Below, one piece after another: positions 52,979 through 62,427 of a stretch of DNA of 64,000 nucleotides (the stretch's first letter is position 1; each line of letters opens with the position of its first letter). Origin of the DNA: Devosia sp. Root685 (GTDB taxonomy: Bacteria > Pseudomonadota > Alphaproteobacteria > Rhizobiales > Devosiaceae). The notes under the pieces are model-generated. The model was not told where the DNA came from, ran no database searches, and worked only from the letters and a program-made list of their open reading frames with translations. A program made the position numbers and the translations under genes. Location of the stretch: NCBI RefSeq assembly GCF_001427875.1, contig NZ_LMHK01000002.1:346049-410048 (forward strand), written 5' to 3'.

Positions 52979-54403
52979 ATGTCGGATGCAGTTGAGGGCC
53001 GTTGGGCCGAAATTTTCACGCCGCGCTATGCGACCGTGACGCTGATCCTCTGCCTTGGCGTGGCACTGCTGGCTTTCAATGCCTTCCTGGCCTCGATTTC
53101 ACTGCCCACGGCGGTACAGGAACTGGGCGGCGTGGCGCTGATTTCCTGGGCGCTCACACTCTTTCTCGTCTTCGCCATCGTTGGCGGCTCCGGCGCGGCA
53201 CTCCTCAAGCAGCGCCTCGGCGCGCGCACCGCCTTGCTGGCGTCTTCCGGCGTGTTCCTCCTCGGCACAGTGATCGCAGCGACGGCCACCTCCATGCCGC
53301 AGGTGCTCGTCGGCCGCGCGCTTCAGGGGCTCGGCGAGGGCGTTGTTTCGGCCATCTGTTTTGCCCTCATTCCCGAACTTTTCCCCTCGCGCCTCGTGCC
53401 AAAAGTCTTCGGGCTACAGGCCATGATCTGGGCCATCGCCGCCTTTGGCGGACCGGCCGCTGCGGGCCTACTGACCGAAATGGTGTCCTGGCGCGCCGCC
53501 TTCCTCGTCAATGTGCCGCTGGTGCTGCTCTTTGCTTCGATGGTGATCATCAAAGTGCCCGCACATTCGCCTGAAGATCGCGTCGTGGCGCGCTTTCCCG
53601 GCCTGAGACTCTTCGCCATTGGCGCAGCGATCATGCTTGTTGCCCTTGCGGGCCTTGCGGCGCCCCTGCCGGCTGCCGGCCTGTTGATCGTTGCAGCCGT
53701 GATGCTGGTGGCAACCGTCTGGATGGACGGAAGGGCCGAAGAGCGCCTGATGCCGCGCGATGCGTTTCGCCTCGTTTCCGTGGTCGGAACCGGGCTCTGG
53801 GTCGTGCTGTTGATCAACGTCGCTGGTGCCGGGTCGGCAGTTTATCTCGTGCTCGTCGTGCAGGAAATGTGGGGCTATAAGCCCGCCTCGGCCGGCGCCC
53901 TCGCCGCCGTGCTGGCCGTTGCCTGGAGCGCCTCGGCCATCGTCGTCGCCAATGTGCGCAGCAAGGAAACACGCAAGACGCTGATCCGGCTTGGCCCGGG
54001 CATGATCGGCCTAGGCCTGGTGCTGGTTCTGGCAGGCTTGCAGATCGATCAGGTGAGCGTGGTCATCATCGGTCAGTTGATCATCGGTTCCGGCTTTGGC
54101 CTCCACAATGGCTATCTCAACCTGACCGTGATGGAAGCGGCGAGCGACGAAGAACGTGACCGTGCTTCTGGCCTGATCCCGACCACGCAATCGGCCGGCA
54201 ACGCCATCGGCGCGGCACTGGCCGGCGTCGCAGCCAATTCCGGCGGCATGGCGGCCGCCGCGACTGCGGGCGCGGTCAAGCTTGCCGTGGTTCCGGTCTA
54301 TCTGCTGGGCGTGGCGACGGCTGCGCTGGCGCTTATCGCTGCCTGGCACATGGTGAGCATGGTCAGACCACAAGACACCAGCTCGAGCTTTGCAGCGCAC
54401 TAA
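52979..54403 (+). CDS. MFS transporter (DHA2-like exporter)
   Basis: This protein has 474 residues from the ATG at 52979, which follows GGAGG by a few bases. About 14 membrane segments are expected, the usual number for DHA2 (EmrB/QacA-type) drug/H+ antiporters. The blocks VLVGRALQGLGEGVVSAICF and GLIPTTQSAGNAIGAALAG fit that family. It is 101 bp after cysG on the same strand but lacks the NarK-type nitrate signature, so it is not assigned to nitrate or nitrite transport. The substrate is unknown. Confidence 0.78.
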   Translation: MSDAVEGRWAEIFTPRYATVTLILCLGVALLAFNAFLASISLPTAVQELGGVALISWALTLFLVFAIVGGSGAALLKQRLGARTALLASSGVFLLGTVIAATATSMPQVLVGRALQGLGEGVVSAICFALIPELFPSRLVPKVFGLQAMIWAIAAFGGPAAAGLLTEMVSWRAAFLVNVPLVLLFASMVIIKVPAHSPEDRVVARFPGLRLFAIGAAIMLVALAGLAAPLPAAGLLIVAAVMLVATVWMDGRAEERLMPRDAFRLVSVVGTGLWVVLLINVAGAGSAVYLVLVVQEMWGYKPASAGALAAVLAVAWSASAIVVANVRSKETRKTLIRLGPGMIGLGLVLVLAGLQIDQVSVVIIGQLIIGSGFGLHNGYLNLTVMEAASDEERDRASGLIPTTQSAGNAIGAALAGVAANSGGMAAAATAGAVKLAVVPVYLLGVATAALALIAAWHMVSMVRPQDTSSSFAAH

Positions 54404-55197
54404 AGGTCGGACTTGTCGTCCTGATGGCCCCAGACCGAGAAGGCGCCGCCCAGAAGGCGGTTGCGCGGATCGGTCATGTCGAGGGGCGCGTGCGGGTCAG
54501 GCTTGCCGAGTTCGGCCGAACCATGCTGTGGCGCCCAATCGAGCCCAGGATCGGGCTGGTTGACCATCATGGCCCGGGGATTGTCGGAAATGCCATAGAC
54601 GATCCGATGGCCGAGATCGGGCTGATCGAGCCCGGTCTCGATCAGGCTCGCCAGATCATCGCGATTGCACCAGAGCCGCGCTTCGCGCGGGGTGCCGGGA
54701 TCGCCAGCCGTGCAAATGCGGATGGCGAGGCATTCAATGCCGAACTTGTCAAAGTAGAGTCGGCCCAGCGTTTCGCCGAAGGCTTTTGAGACGGCATAAA
54801 GCGAGTCAGGGCGATAGGCGGCGTCGAGATCGATCGGCGTATCGGCCGGCGTCGGATACATGCCGACGACATGGTAGGTCGAGGCATAGACGACGCGCTT
54901 GACCCCGGCTTTGCGCGCGGATTCAAAGATATTGTAGCTGCCGATGATATTGGCATCGAGCACCGTCTGCCATCCGGCTTCCTTGGCCATGCCGCCTAAG
55001 TGCACGACAGCCGAAATGTCCCGCGCCATCAACCGATCGACGGCCTCGCGATCCGCGAGATCAGCGATCTCAACCGGCCCACCATCCTCGGCGGGTTTGA
55101 TATCGGTCGCGAGCACCGCCCGGCCCTTTTGGGCGAACCAGCGGCGCATATGGGTGCCCAGCCTTCCGGAAGCGCCGGTCAGCAATATGGTGGACAT
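54400..55197 (-). CDS. NAD-dependent uronate dehydrogenase-like short-chain protein
   Basis: This protein has 265 residues from the ATG at 55197 (AAGGAAG upstream). The N-terminal Rossmann motif is LLTGASGRLGTHM, the catalytic Tyr-Lys pair is in YAVSKAFGE (about residues 126-134) with Ser/Thr in VYASTYHVVG, and RICTAGDPGTPREARLW matches the substrate region of bacterial uronate dehydrogenases. It likely oxidises galacturonate or glucuronate to the aldaric acid lactone. It is the last gene of the family-5 ABC operon and converges with the MFS gene, overlapping it by four bases. Confidence 0.75.
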   Translation of the reverse strand: MSTILLTGASGRLGTHMRRWFAQKGRAVLATDIKPAEDGGPVEIADLADREAVDRLMARDISAVVHLGGMAKEAGWQTVLDANIIGSYNIFESARKAGVKRVVYASTYHVVGMYPTPADTPIDLDAAYRPDSLYAVSKAFGETLGRLYFDKFGIECLAIRICTAGDPGTPREARLWCNRDDLASLIETGLDQPDLGHRIVYGISDNPRAMMVNQPDPGLDWAPQHGSAELGKPDPHAPLDMTDPRNRLLGGAFSVWGHQDDKSDL

Positions 55198-55207
55198 GGA
55201 AGCTTCC

Positions 55208-56881
55208 TTATTGCGGGGCGTCGGCACGCAGGCGCGGGTCGGGGCGCGGTACGGCGCCGATCAGGCTTTGGGTATATGCATGCTGGGGCCGTTCGCAAAT
55301 CTGCACCACGTCTCCGACCTCGACTATCTTCCCATTTTTCATCACCGCCACGCGATCACAGAAATAGCGGATGACCGAAATATCGTGCGAAATGAACAGG
55401 TAAGAAAGGCGGTATTCGTTCTGCAGATCGCGCATCAGGTCGAGCACCTGATGGCGCAGCGACACATCGAGCGCCGAGGTCGGCTCATCGGCGATGATGA
55501 GGCGGGGCCGCACCGCAACGGCGCGGGCAATGGAAATGCGCTGCCGCTGCCCGCCCGAAAAGGCATGCGGATAGCGATCACCGATATCGGGCGGCAGGCC
55601 GACGCGCGACAAGAGTTCGGACACGCGATCCATCATCTGCCGCTCGGTCATGTCGGTATTGGTGCGCAGCGGCTCGGAAATGGTCTGATAGATGGTCATG
55701 CGCGGATTGAGCGACGAATGGGGGTCCTGAAACACCATCCGCACTTCGCCATAGAGCGACTTCATGCCCTTGCGCCCGAGCGTCGCGATGTCGACCGGCT
55801 CGCCATTGCTCGGCCAATACATCACCTGCCCACCGGTCGGGTCATAAACGCGCAGCAGCGTGCGGCCGAGCGTGGTTTTGCCCGAACCGGATTCCCCCAC
55901 AACACCGACCGTCTCGCCCTGATTGATGGTCAGGCTCACCCCATCGATGGCCTTCAGATAATTGGTGGGGCGGCCCATGAAGCCGGCATTGAGCGGAAAG
56001 TGCAGCTCGAGTTTTTCGATTTTCGCGATGGGCTTTTCTGTTGCAGGGCGCGGCGGACGGGGTGCGGGTGTTTCCAGTTTCAGCACCGAACCGAGCAGCG
56101 CCCGCGTATAGGCCTGCTGCGGGCGTTCGAAGAGATCGAAAACGCCCGCCTCTTCCACCTTCTCGCCCCGGAACATGACCATGACGCGATCGGCAATCTG
56201 GGCGACGACGCCCATGTCGTGAGTGATGAACAGCACCGCCATACCGCGATCCCTCTGCAATTCGCGGATCAGGGACAGGATTTCGGCCTGGGTAGTGACA
56301 TCGAGCGCCGTGGTCGGCTCGTCGGCGATGAGGATTTCGGGATTGCACGACAGCGCCATGGCGATCATGGCGCGCTGCCGCATGCCGCCGGAGAACTCGA
56401 AAGAATAGCGGTCGAGCGCCTTTTCAGGCTCAGGAATGCGAACCCGGCCCAAGAGGTCGGCCGCGCGCTTACGGGCCTCTTCCTTGCTGACCTTCTCGTG
56501 CAGCAGGATGGTTTCGATGATCTGGTGGCCAATGGTGTGGACCGGCGAGAGGCTGGTCATCGGCTCCTGAAAAATCATGGCGATACGCCGGCCACGCACT
56601 TCGCGGATGGCGAGGCCGCGGCTGCCGAGCCTGACGATATCCACTTCGCCAGCGGCGGTATCGAGGAGGATTTGCCCGCCCGTGATGGCGCCGGGCTTGG
56701 CGACGAGTTGCAAAATGGCGCGGGCGGTGACCGACTTGCCCGAGCCGCTTTCGCCCACGACGCAAAGCGTTTCGCCGCGTTTGAGGTCGAAGCTGACCTG
56801 CTTGACCGCATGGACCACGGATTTCTGCAGCGGAAAATCCACCGAGAGATCGCGAACCCTAAGAATGGTTTCGTCACTCAT
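55208..56881 (-). CDS. Family-5 ABC transporter ATP-binding protein, fused DppD-DppF type
   Basis: This 557-residue protein contains two complete ATPase domains in one chain. The first has Walker A GESGSGKS, signature FSGGMRQR and Walker B EILIADEPTTALD; the second has Walker A GESGSGKTT, signature FSGGQRQR and Walker B LIIADEPTSALD. The OppF-type C-terminal tails are present. The start ATG at 56881 is 7 bp after the permease stop. Such fusions occur with oligopeptide/nickel-class transporters, some of which import sugars. The sugar-acid enzymes alongside make a uronate or oligouronide substrate plausible. Confidence 0.88.
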   Translation of the reverse strand: MSDETILRVRDLSVDFPLQKSVVHAVKQVSFDLKRGETLCVVGESGSGKSVTARAILQLVAKPGAITGGQILLDTAAGEVDIVRLGSRGLAIREVRGRRIAMIFQEPMTSLSPVHTIGHQIIETILLHEKVSKEEARKRAADLLGRVRIPEPEKALDRYSFEFSGGMRQRAMIAMALSCNPEILIADEPTTALDVTTQAEILSLIRELQRDRGMAVLFITHDMGVVAQIADRVMVMFRGEKVEEAGVFDLFERPQQAYTRALLGSVLKLETPAPRPPRPATEKPIAKIEKLELHFPLNAGFMGRPTNYLKAIDGVSLTINQGETVGVVGESGSGKTTLGRTLLRVYDPTGGQVMYWPSNGEPVDIATLGRKGMKSLYGEVRMVFQDPHSSLNPRMTIYQTISEPLRTNTDMTERQMMDRVSELLSRVGLPPDIGDRYPHAFSGGQRQRISIARAVAVRPRLIIADEPTSALDVSLRHQVLDLMRDLQNEYRLSYLFISHDISVIRYFCDRVAVMKNGKIVEVGDVVQICERPQHAYTQSLIGAVPRPDPRLRADAPQ

Positions 56882-56888
56882 GACCGGC

Positions 56889-58040
56889 TCACTTGGCATA
56901 GGGGTCGGCAGCGTCACGGACGCCATCGCCGAGGAAATTGAGGGCCAGCACCGCCACAACGACGCAGATACCGGGCACGAAGAGCCAGGGAGCCTGAGTG
57001 ATGGCACGCAGGTTCTGCGCATCCTGCAACAGCACACCCCAGCTGACGATGGGCGGTTGCAGGCCGAGGCCGAGGAAGCTCAGCGCCGTTTCCGCGAGGA
57101 TCATGTTGGGAATAGCGAGCGTGATGGCGGCGATGATGTGCGAATAAAGCGAGGGCATCATGTGGCGCATGATGAGACGGAATTCGCTGACCCCATCGAG
57201 CCGGGCGGCGATGACGAAATCCTCGCGCCGAAGGCTGAGGAAGCGACCACGGACCACGCGGGCGATCTCGGTCCAGCCGATCAGCGAAAGAATGATCAGG
57301 ATGGCGAAATAGATTTGCAGCGGTGGCCAATCCTTGGGCATGGCGGCGGCAAGGCCGAGCCAGAGCGGAATGGTGGGCACCGAGCGGATGAATTCGATGA
57401 CGCGCTGAATCACCCGGTCGATGAGCCCGCCGCGATAGCCGGAAATGCCGCCCAGGATCAGGCCGATGATGAGCGAGAGCGTCACGCCGACAAGGCCGAT
57501 CGACATGGAAATACGCGTGCCATGAATGGTGCGGCTGAGAAGATCGCGGCCAAGACGGTCGCCACCGATCAGGAAGAAAGGATCAGCCTTGTCGACTGGC
57601 CCGAGAAAGTGCCGGTTTGCCTCCCAGATTCCCCAGAATTTGTAGGGCTGGCCTTCGACGAAAAAGCCGATGGGGATGACCTTTTCCGGATCGGGTTGGA
57701 ACAGGCGTCGGAAACTCTTCGGATCGACCTGGCTCTTGAAGCCCAGCACATGCGGGGCGAAGCGCGTCCCCTCATCGTCGGTGAGGAAGAGGTGAATTTG
57801 CTGCGGCGGCGCGAAGGTATAGCGCGGATCGAATTTGCCGGGATCGTAGGGCGCGAGAAACTCGGCGAAGGCCGCCACGAGATAAATGAGGACCACGACC
57901 ACGAGGGCGACCATGGCGAGGCGATGGCGGCTGAATTTGTGCCAGATCAGCGTCCACTGGCTGGCAGCAACCAGGCTGCCGGCATGCACCTGCTGGTCGA
58001 GAAGATCCGCATCCCCTGCGGTATCGATGGGCGCGCTCAT
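56889..58040 (-). CDS. Family-5 ABC transporter permease, DppC/OppC type
   Basis: This 383-residue permease is longer than typical DppC because of an extended periplasmic loop after the first membrane segment (about 80-180). A cytoplasmic N-terminus leads to MVALVVVVLIYLVAAFAEFL, and the core blocks GGDRLGRDLLSRTIHGTRIS, EAA-like VSEFRLIMRHMMPSL and ALSFLGLGLQPPIVSWG follow. Such enlarged DppC proteins are frequent in sugar-type family-5 transporters. Its start overlaps the upstream permease stop by 4 bp. Confidence 0.87.
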   Translation of the reverse strand: MSAPIDTAGDADLLDQQVHAGSLVAASQWTLIWHKFSRHRLAMVALVVVVLIYLVAAFAEFLAPYDPGKFDPRYTFAPPQQIHLFLTDDEGTRFAPHVLGFKSQVDPKSFRRLFQPDPEKVIPIGFFVEGQPYKFWGIWEANRHFLGPVDKADPFFLIGGDRLGRDLLSRTIHGTRISMSIGLVGVTLSLIIGLILGGISGYRGGLIDRVIQRVIEFIRSVPTIPLWLGLAAAMPKDWPPLQIYFAILIILSLIGWTEIARVVRGRFLSLRREDFVIAARLDGVSEFRLIMRHMMPSLYSHIIAAITLAIPNMILAETALSFLGLGLQPPIVSWGVLLQDAQNLRAITQAPWLFVPGICVVVAVLALNFLGDGVRDAADPYAK

Positions 58041-59020
58041 GAGAGACGAATCCGCGGGTCGGAAATGGCGAGGAGGATGTCGGAGATCAGGGTGCCGATC
58101 AGCACCAACCCGCCGGTGAGCAGAATGAAGGCGCCGGCGAGGTACATGTCCTGGCTCTTGAGCGCCTGCAATAGCAGGGGCCCAGCCGTGGGCAGGTTGA
58201 GAACGGTGGACACGATAAGCTCGCCGGAAATGAGGGCGGGAAGCACCCAGCCAATGGTGGAAATGAAGGGATTGAGCGCCACGCGCACCGGATAGGTGAG
58301 TATCAGCCGGCCCTCGGGCATGCCCTTGGCGCGGGCGGCTTCGACATAGGGCTTGTGCAGTTCATCGAGGAGATTAGCGCGCATGATGCGGGTCAACGCC
58401 GCCGTGCTGCCGAGACCGATGACGAGAATGGGAATCCAGGCGTGCTGGAGGAAGTCCCAAACTTTCGCGAGGGAAAGCGGCGCGTTCTCGAAGGCCGGCG
58501 AAAAAAGACCACCCACCGAAACGCCGAACCACATGGTCGAAATGTAGAGGAGCACGATGGCGACGAGGAATTCCGGCACGGCCGTGGCGAGAAAGGCAAA
58601 GGTCGTCGTTAGATAGTCCACGATCGAATATTGCCGCACCGCCGAGATGATGCCGATGGGTAGCGACACGGCCCACATGGTGATCAGCGTCAGGAAGGAG
58701 ATCAGCGCCGTCATGCCCATGCGGCCCCAGACCAATTCGGTCACCGGCTGGTTCCACTCAAAACTCTGGCCGAAATCGCCGCGGACAATGCCGCCGATCC
58801 ATTTGAAGTATTGCACGGCGATATTTTCGCCGAGCCCGTAGCGCTCGCGAAGATTAGCCAGAACGGCGCTGTCGACAGCTTCGCCGGTTTGGGCAATCTG
58901 GGCCGCATAGGTCGAAACATAATCGCCGGGCGGCAATTGGATGACGGTGAAGGCCAGTATCGAGATCGCAAACAAGGCCGGTATCATCCCGGCAACCCGT
59001 TTGAGAATGAAGATCAGCAT
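58037..59020 (-). CDS. Family-5 ABC transporter permease, DppB/OppB type
   Basis: This protein has 327 residues from the ATG at 59020; the open frame upstream to 59320 overlaps the binding-protein gene and is not used. It begins MLIFILKRVAGMIPALFAIS, the standard first segment of DppB permeases. It then has ERYGLGENIAVQYFKWIGGI, GDFGQSFEWNQPV, LTRIMRANLLDELHKPYVEA, ARAKGMPE and the end block ISDILLAISDPRIRLS. It forms the channel with the DppC-type partner encoded next. Confidence 0.88.
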   Translation of the reverse strand: MLIFILKRVAGMIPALFAISILAFTVIQLPPGDYVSTYAAQIAQTGEAVDSAVLANLRERYGLGENIAVQYFKWIGGIVRGDFGQSFEWNQPVTELVWGRMGMTALISFLTLITMWAVSLPIGIISAVRQYSIVDYLTTTFAFLATAVPEFLVAIVLLYISTMWFGVSVGGLFSPAFENAPLSLAKVWDFLQHAWIPILVIGLGSTAALTRIMRANLLDELHKPYVEAARAKGMPEGRLILTYPVRVALNPFISTIGWVLPALISGELIVSTVLNLPTAGPLLLQALKSQDMYLAGAFILLTGGLVLIGTLISDILLAISDPRIRLS

Positions 59021-59082
59021 GGGCAGCGATCCCTTGGTCGAGGAACCCGGCCGGAATACTCGGCCGGGCTGGGAATGGACGC

Positions 59083-60984
59083 TTAGTTCTTGAAATAGAA
59101 CTGCTCGGTATTGAGCGTGCCCGGATCGGGGTGGATCCAGCCCGTTGGCGTATCTGCAGGGACGTTGCCGAGATTGTTGGAGACGACCGCCAGACCCGGA
59201 ATGGCTGTGCTGATGCCGATCTGGTAATATTGGTCGGCAGCGATCTCGAGCAGTTTCTGGAACAATGCGGCCTGTTCGTCGGCGTTCGATGTCGCCTTGA
59301 TCTGGTCGTAGAGCGACCACTGTTCCTTGACGTAATCAGGTGGCTCGGTGCCACCATCGCCGATATAATATTTCGCCCAATCGACGGCGAAATTGGACTC
59401 GGTAGAGAATGGGAAATAGTCGCGCGGATCGATGAAGACGTCGATGCCGCCCGACGTGGCGCCCCAGACGACGATATCGTGCTGGCTGGCGGTCTTCTCT
59501 TCGTAGAAGCGCGTGCGATCCTGCGCCGAGAAGCGCGCATCGACCCCGACTGCCTGCCAATATTGCACCAGCAGTTCGGCCGCATCGGCATGGGCGCCGA
59601 GCGCCGTCACCCCGGCGACATTGACGACGAGCGGGCTGCCATCGGGCGCAAGGCGGAAACCATTGCCGCCGCGCTTATCGAGACCGATGGAGTCGAGCAG
59701 GCGATTGGCCTCGTCCACATCGTATTCGAGATATTGGGTGGCGAGGCGCTCATTGTAAAAGGGCGTGCCTTCTCGTGGCGAGACCTGTTGTGGCGTCCCC
59801 TGCCCCAGGAACAGCGTATCGATGATCGCCACGCGGTCGAGGGCATGCGAGAGGGCGACGCGGAAATCCTTGTTGCCGAAAATCCCGGCCTTTACCGCAT
59901 CATGCGAGTTGAGATTGACCGAAACGGCGAGCGAATTGCCGACGCGGGATTCGCGCGGGGAAATGTAGAAATTGCCTGCTTCCGTACCTTCGGCCAGAAC
60001 CGGCAGATTGGCAGCATTGGCGATGTGGCGCACTTCATAGTCGATTTCGCCGGCGAGAACGCTGAGCAGTAAGGTCTGGGCTTCGGCATTCACTGAAATG
60101 CTGAGCCCATCGATATAGGGCAACTGGTTCCCTGCCGTATCGACCTTCCAATAATAGGGATTGCGCTCGAACGAGACGCGCGTGGCGCCGGCCACATAGG
60201 GATCGGTGATACGCCAGGCTTCGAGCGTCGGGCGCTCGGGATTGCGCCAGCGCTGGATGTTCTCGATGCCGACGCCGCACATATTGGTCATGTGCTCGGC
60301 CCAATCGGCAACGCCGGCGGCCTTGGCATTGGCGTCTGCATCGGGGTTGTATTTGGGCATGAACTGGCTGCAATAGGCTTTGTTGAGCAGCGCCAGTTGC
60401 ACGCCATAGACGCTGGCGGCGTTGATGATGAAAAGCCCGTTGGGCTTGGTCCAGGAAATGGTGAATTCGGTTGGCGAAGTCACTGAGATCGTTGGCAGTT
60501 CACCTTCGACGGTCAACCAGCCGGGCTTGGTTGGAAAGAGTTTTTGGTCGGGCAGAACGTCTTCGATGAAGAAGGCGATGTCGTCGGCTGTGAAGGGGCT
60601 GCCATCGGACCATTTCATGCCCTCGCGCAGGGTGAAGGTGAAGGACTTGCTGTCCTCGCTGGCGGTGTAAGCACTTGCAATGTTTGGATAAACGTCGCCC
60701 GACCAATCTGCATCCCAAGTGAGCAGCGGCTCGTAACCGAAATAGGTGAAGAGCATGTTGCGGTCATTGCCGCCCACCATGCCGCCGCGGAACGTGCCGC
60801 CATATTTGCCGACTTCGCTGACGGGAGTAACGACGCGCGGATTGGCCCCGACGCGCTCGGCCACGGGTGGCAGATCCAGCCCGTCAAGCACCGGAGACTG
60901 TTGATATTGCTGCGCAAATGCTGCGACGCTCGCCAGCGCCACAAACGAGATTCCCGCCAGTGCGGCTACCCTCAAATGTTTCAA
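59083..60984 (-). CDS. Family-5 extracellular solute-binding protein
   Basis: This 633-residue periplasmic binding protein of the DppA/OppA class has a signal peptide (HLRVAALAGISFVALASVAA, cut near residue 24). The typical start GKYGGTFRGGM, then FTFTLREGMKWSDGSPFTAD and ALSHALDRVAIID are all present. The start is a TTG at 60984 with GGGAGG a few bases upstream. It is longer than peptide-binding members (about 530 residues), as often seen in sugar-type members. It heads an operon ending in a uronate dehydrogenase-like gene, suggesting a sugar acid or oligouronide ligand; this is inference. Confidence 0.87.
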   Translation of the reverse strand: MKHLRVAALAGISFVALASVAAFAQQYQQSPVLDGLDLPPVAERVGANPRVVTPVSEVGKYGGTFRGGMVGGNDRNMLFTYFGYEPLLTWDADWSGDVYPNIASAYTASEDSKSFTFTLREGMKWSDGSPFTADDIAFFIEDVLPDQKLFPTKPGWLTVEGELPTISVTSPTEFTISWTKPNGLFIINAASVYGVQLALLNKAYCSQFMPKYNPDADANAKAAGVADWAEHMTNMCGVGIENIQRWRNPERPTLEAWRITDPYVAGATRVSFERNPYYWKVDTAGNQLPYIDGLSISVNAEAQTLLLSVLAGEIDYEVRHIANAANLPVLAEGTEAGNFYISPRESRVGNSLAVSVNLNSHDAVKAGIFGNKDFRVALSHALDRVAIIDTLFLGQGTPQQVSPREGTPFYNERLATQYLEYDVDEANRLLDSIGLDKRGGNGFRLAPDGSPLVVNVAGVTALGAHADAAELLVQYWQAVGVDARFSAQDRTRFYEEKTASQHDIVVWGATSGGIDVFIDPRDYFPFSTESNFAVDWAKYYIGDGGTEPPDYVKEQWSLYDQIKATSNADEQAALFQKLLEIAADQYYQIGISTAIPGLAVVSNNLGNVPADTPTGWIHPDPGTLNTEQFYFKN

Positions 60985-61054
60985 ATTTCCCTCCCGTCAG
61001 ACTGAATTCGCCGCTGGGTTTTCCCATTTCGGCGATTGCTGAGGCCCATAGTCT

Positions 61055-61170
61055 TGTATGACTGCAATGGCTATGTCAATAATCAATCATACTGCTTTTT
61101 CATAGACCGCCTTTTGATGCCGTTGACAGGTTGCATGCAGAGAGGCATACAGAAATCAGTATGACTAATT
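61055..61170. promoter_or_regulatory. GTATGA-type motifs in the divergent sugar-acid promoter region
   Basis: TGTATGACTGC (61055-61065), CAATCATACTGC (61084-61095, reverse orientation) and the palindrome CATAC-8-GTATG (61146-61163) share a GTATGA half-site. Similar ATTATGACTT and CTGTATGAAAT occur before the mannonate dehydratase gene (63453-63481). They are candidate sites for the GntR regulator starting at 63656. Confidence 0.4.
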
Positions 61171-61189
61171 GCCCCGCAGGAGGCCGGAC

Positions 61190-62098
61190 GTGAACTTCGA
61201 CGAACTCAAGACCAGGATCGGCTCGGGCCTCTTGTCATTTCCGGTGACCGACTTCGATGCCGCAGGCGAGTTCGATCGCAAATCCTACGCCAAGCGGCTG
61301 GAATGGCTCTCATCCTATGACTCGGCGGGGCTTTTCGCGGCAGGCGGCACGGGCGAATTCTTCTCGATCGGCTATGATGGCGAATATGACGACATCATCG
61401 GCACCGCGGTGAGCAACGCCGCGCCTGATGTGCCGGTGCTGGCCGGCGTCGGCTATGGCACGCGCATGGCCGTGGAGCTGGCCAAGCGCGCCGAAAAGGC
61501 TGGTGCCGCGGGCATTCTGGTCCTGCCGCACTATCTGATGTTTGCCGAGCAGGAGGGCATCATCGCCCATATGAAGGCGATCTGCGACGCGGTTGACATC
61601 GGCGTCATCTACTATGCGCGCGACAATACAAGGCTGACGCCCCAATCCCTCGCGAAACTGGCAGAGATGTGCCCCAACCTCATCGGCTACAAGGACGGCA
61701 TTGGCGACCTGCAACTGATGGTGAAAATCTCGAGCCTGATCGGCGACCGCATGGTGCATATCGGCGGCCTGCCGACCGCCGAGGTCTTTGCCCAACCCTA
61801 TCTCGAAATGGGCGTCACCACATATTCTTCGGCAGTGTTCAACTTTGTGCCGGAACTGGCACTGCGCTTTTATAAGGCGGTTCGCAGTCGCGACACGGCG
61901 ACGATAGCGGCCCTGCTCAAGAGTTTTTACCTGCCCCTGATCGAGCTCCGCGACCGCAAGCGCGGCTATGCGGTGTCAATGGTCAAGGCAGGTGCGGAAC
62001 TGGTCGGGCGTGGCGCCGGCAAGGTCCGCAGCCCGCTGACGGAACTGACCGGCGAAGAGCGCGAAGAGCTTTCACAGCTCATTGCGGCCAATCGCTGA
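61190..62098 (+). CDS. kdgD: 5-dehydro-4-deoxyglucarate dehydratase
   Basis: This protein has 302 residues from a GTG at 61190 with AGGAGG six bases upstream; the frame is open for 21 more bases but without a ribosome site. It belongs to the DapA-like aldolase superfamily: LLSFPVTDFDAAGEFD, LFAAGGTGEFFSIGYDGEYD and the Schiff-base lysine Lys168 in LIGYKDGIGDLQ, with Tyr142 in VIYYARDN. KdgD converts 5-keto-4-deoxyglucarate to 2,5-dioxopentanoate (alpha-ketoglutarate semialdehyde) in the oxidative uronate route. It is divergent from the transporter operon. Confidence 0.9.
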   Translation: MNFDELKTRIGSGLLSFPVTDFDAAGEFDRKSYAKRLEWLSSYDSAGLFAAGGTGEFFSIGYDGEYDDIIGTAVSNAAPDVPVLAGVGYGTRMAVELAKRAEKAGAAGILVLPHYLMFAEQEGIIAHMKAICDAVDIGVIYYARDNTRLTPQSLAKLAEMCPNLIGYKDGIGDLQLMVKISSLIGDRMVHIGGLPTAEVFAQPYLEMGVTTYSSAVFNFVPELALRFYKAVRSRDTATIAALLKSFYLPLIELRDRKRGYAVSMVKAGAELVGRGAGKVRSPLTELTGEEREELSQLIAANR

Positions 62099-62122
62099 GA
62101 CCAAGGCACCCCTCCCTGCGCC

Positions 62123-62160
62123 AAAAGGCCCGGATCGCGAGATCCGGGCCTTTTTTGTTT
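62123..62160 (+). terminator. Rho-independent terminator after kdgD
   Basis: AAAAGGCCCGGATC (62123-62136) pairs perfectly with GATCCGGGCCTTTT (62141-62154) around loop GCGA, followed by a T-rich run. It lies 24 bp after the kdgD stop. Confidence 0.92.
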
Positions 62161-62189
62161 TGGGTTCTCAAATAGTCGCCCAACCCACC

Positions 62190-62265
62190 AGATGTCACCC
62201 CGGCGAAGGCCGGGGCCCAACTTGAGATTTCAGGATGGGCCCCGGCCTTCGCCGGGGTGACAGTC
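62190..62265. repeat. Palindromic intergenic repeat, family E (GTCACCCCGGCGAAGGCCGG type)
   Basis: CACCCCGGCGAAGGCCGGGG (62195-62214) faces CCCCGGCCTTCGCCGGGGTG near 62240-62260, with GCCCA/TGGGC next to the loop. It is unrelated to family C, whose arm follows at about 62302. Confidence 0.8.
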
Positions 62266-62301
62266 GAGGAGGTGAAACAATCTTATTGATTGGAAAGAGA
62301 G

Positions 62302-62326
62302 ATTCCCGCTTTCGCGGGAATGACGC
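62302..62326. repeat. Palindromic intergenic repeat, family C (half or short copy)
   Basis: ATTCCCGCTTTCGCGGGAAT with GACGCCGTGG beyond matches the right arm of the element at 11339-11424. It is a short palindrome in itself. Confidence 0.65.
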
Positions 62327-62427
62327 CGTGGGCGGGTGGGATGGGTGGATTGGGGTGGCGGTGATGGTTTTTGGGGGATGAGGTAAAGTGGAGCAAACCG
62401 CTTGGCTTGCCCCACCGAACCAAAAAC

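Noticed and set aside
52979..54403. NarK-type nitrate/nitrite transporter
   Set aside because: The position after cysG invites this, but the sequence has DHA2 exporter features and lacks the NarK nitrate-signature segments.
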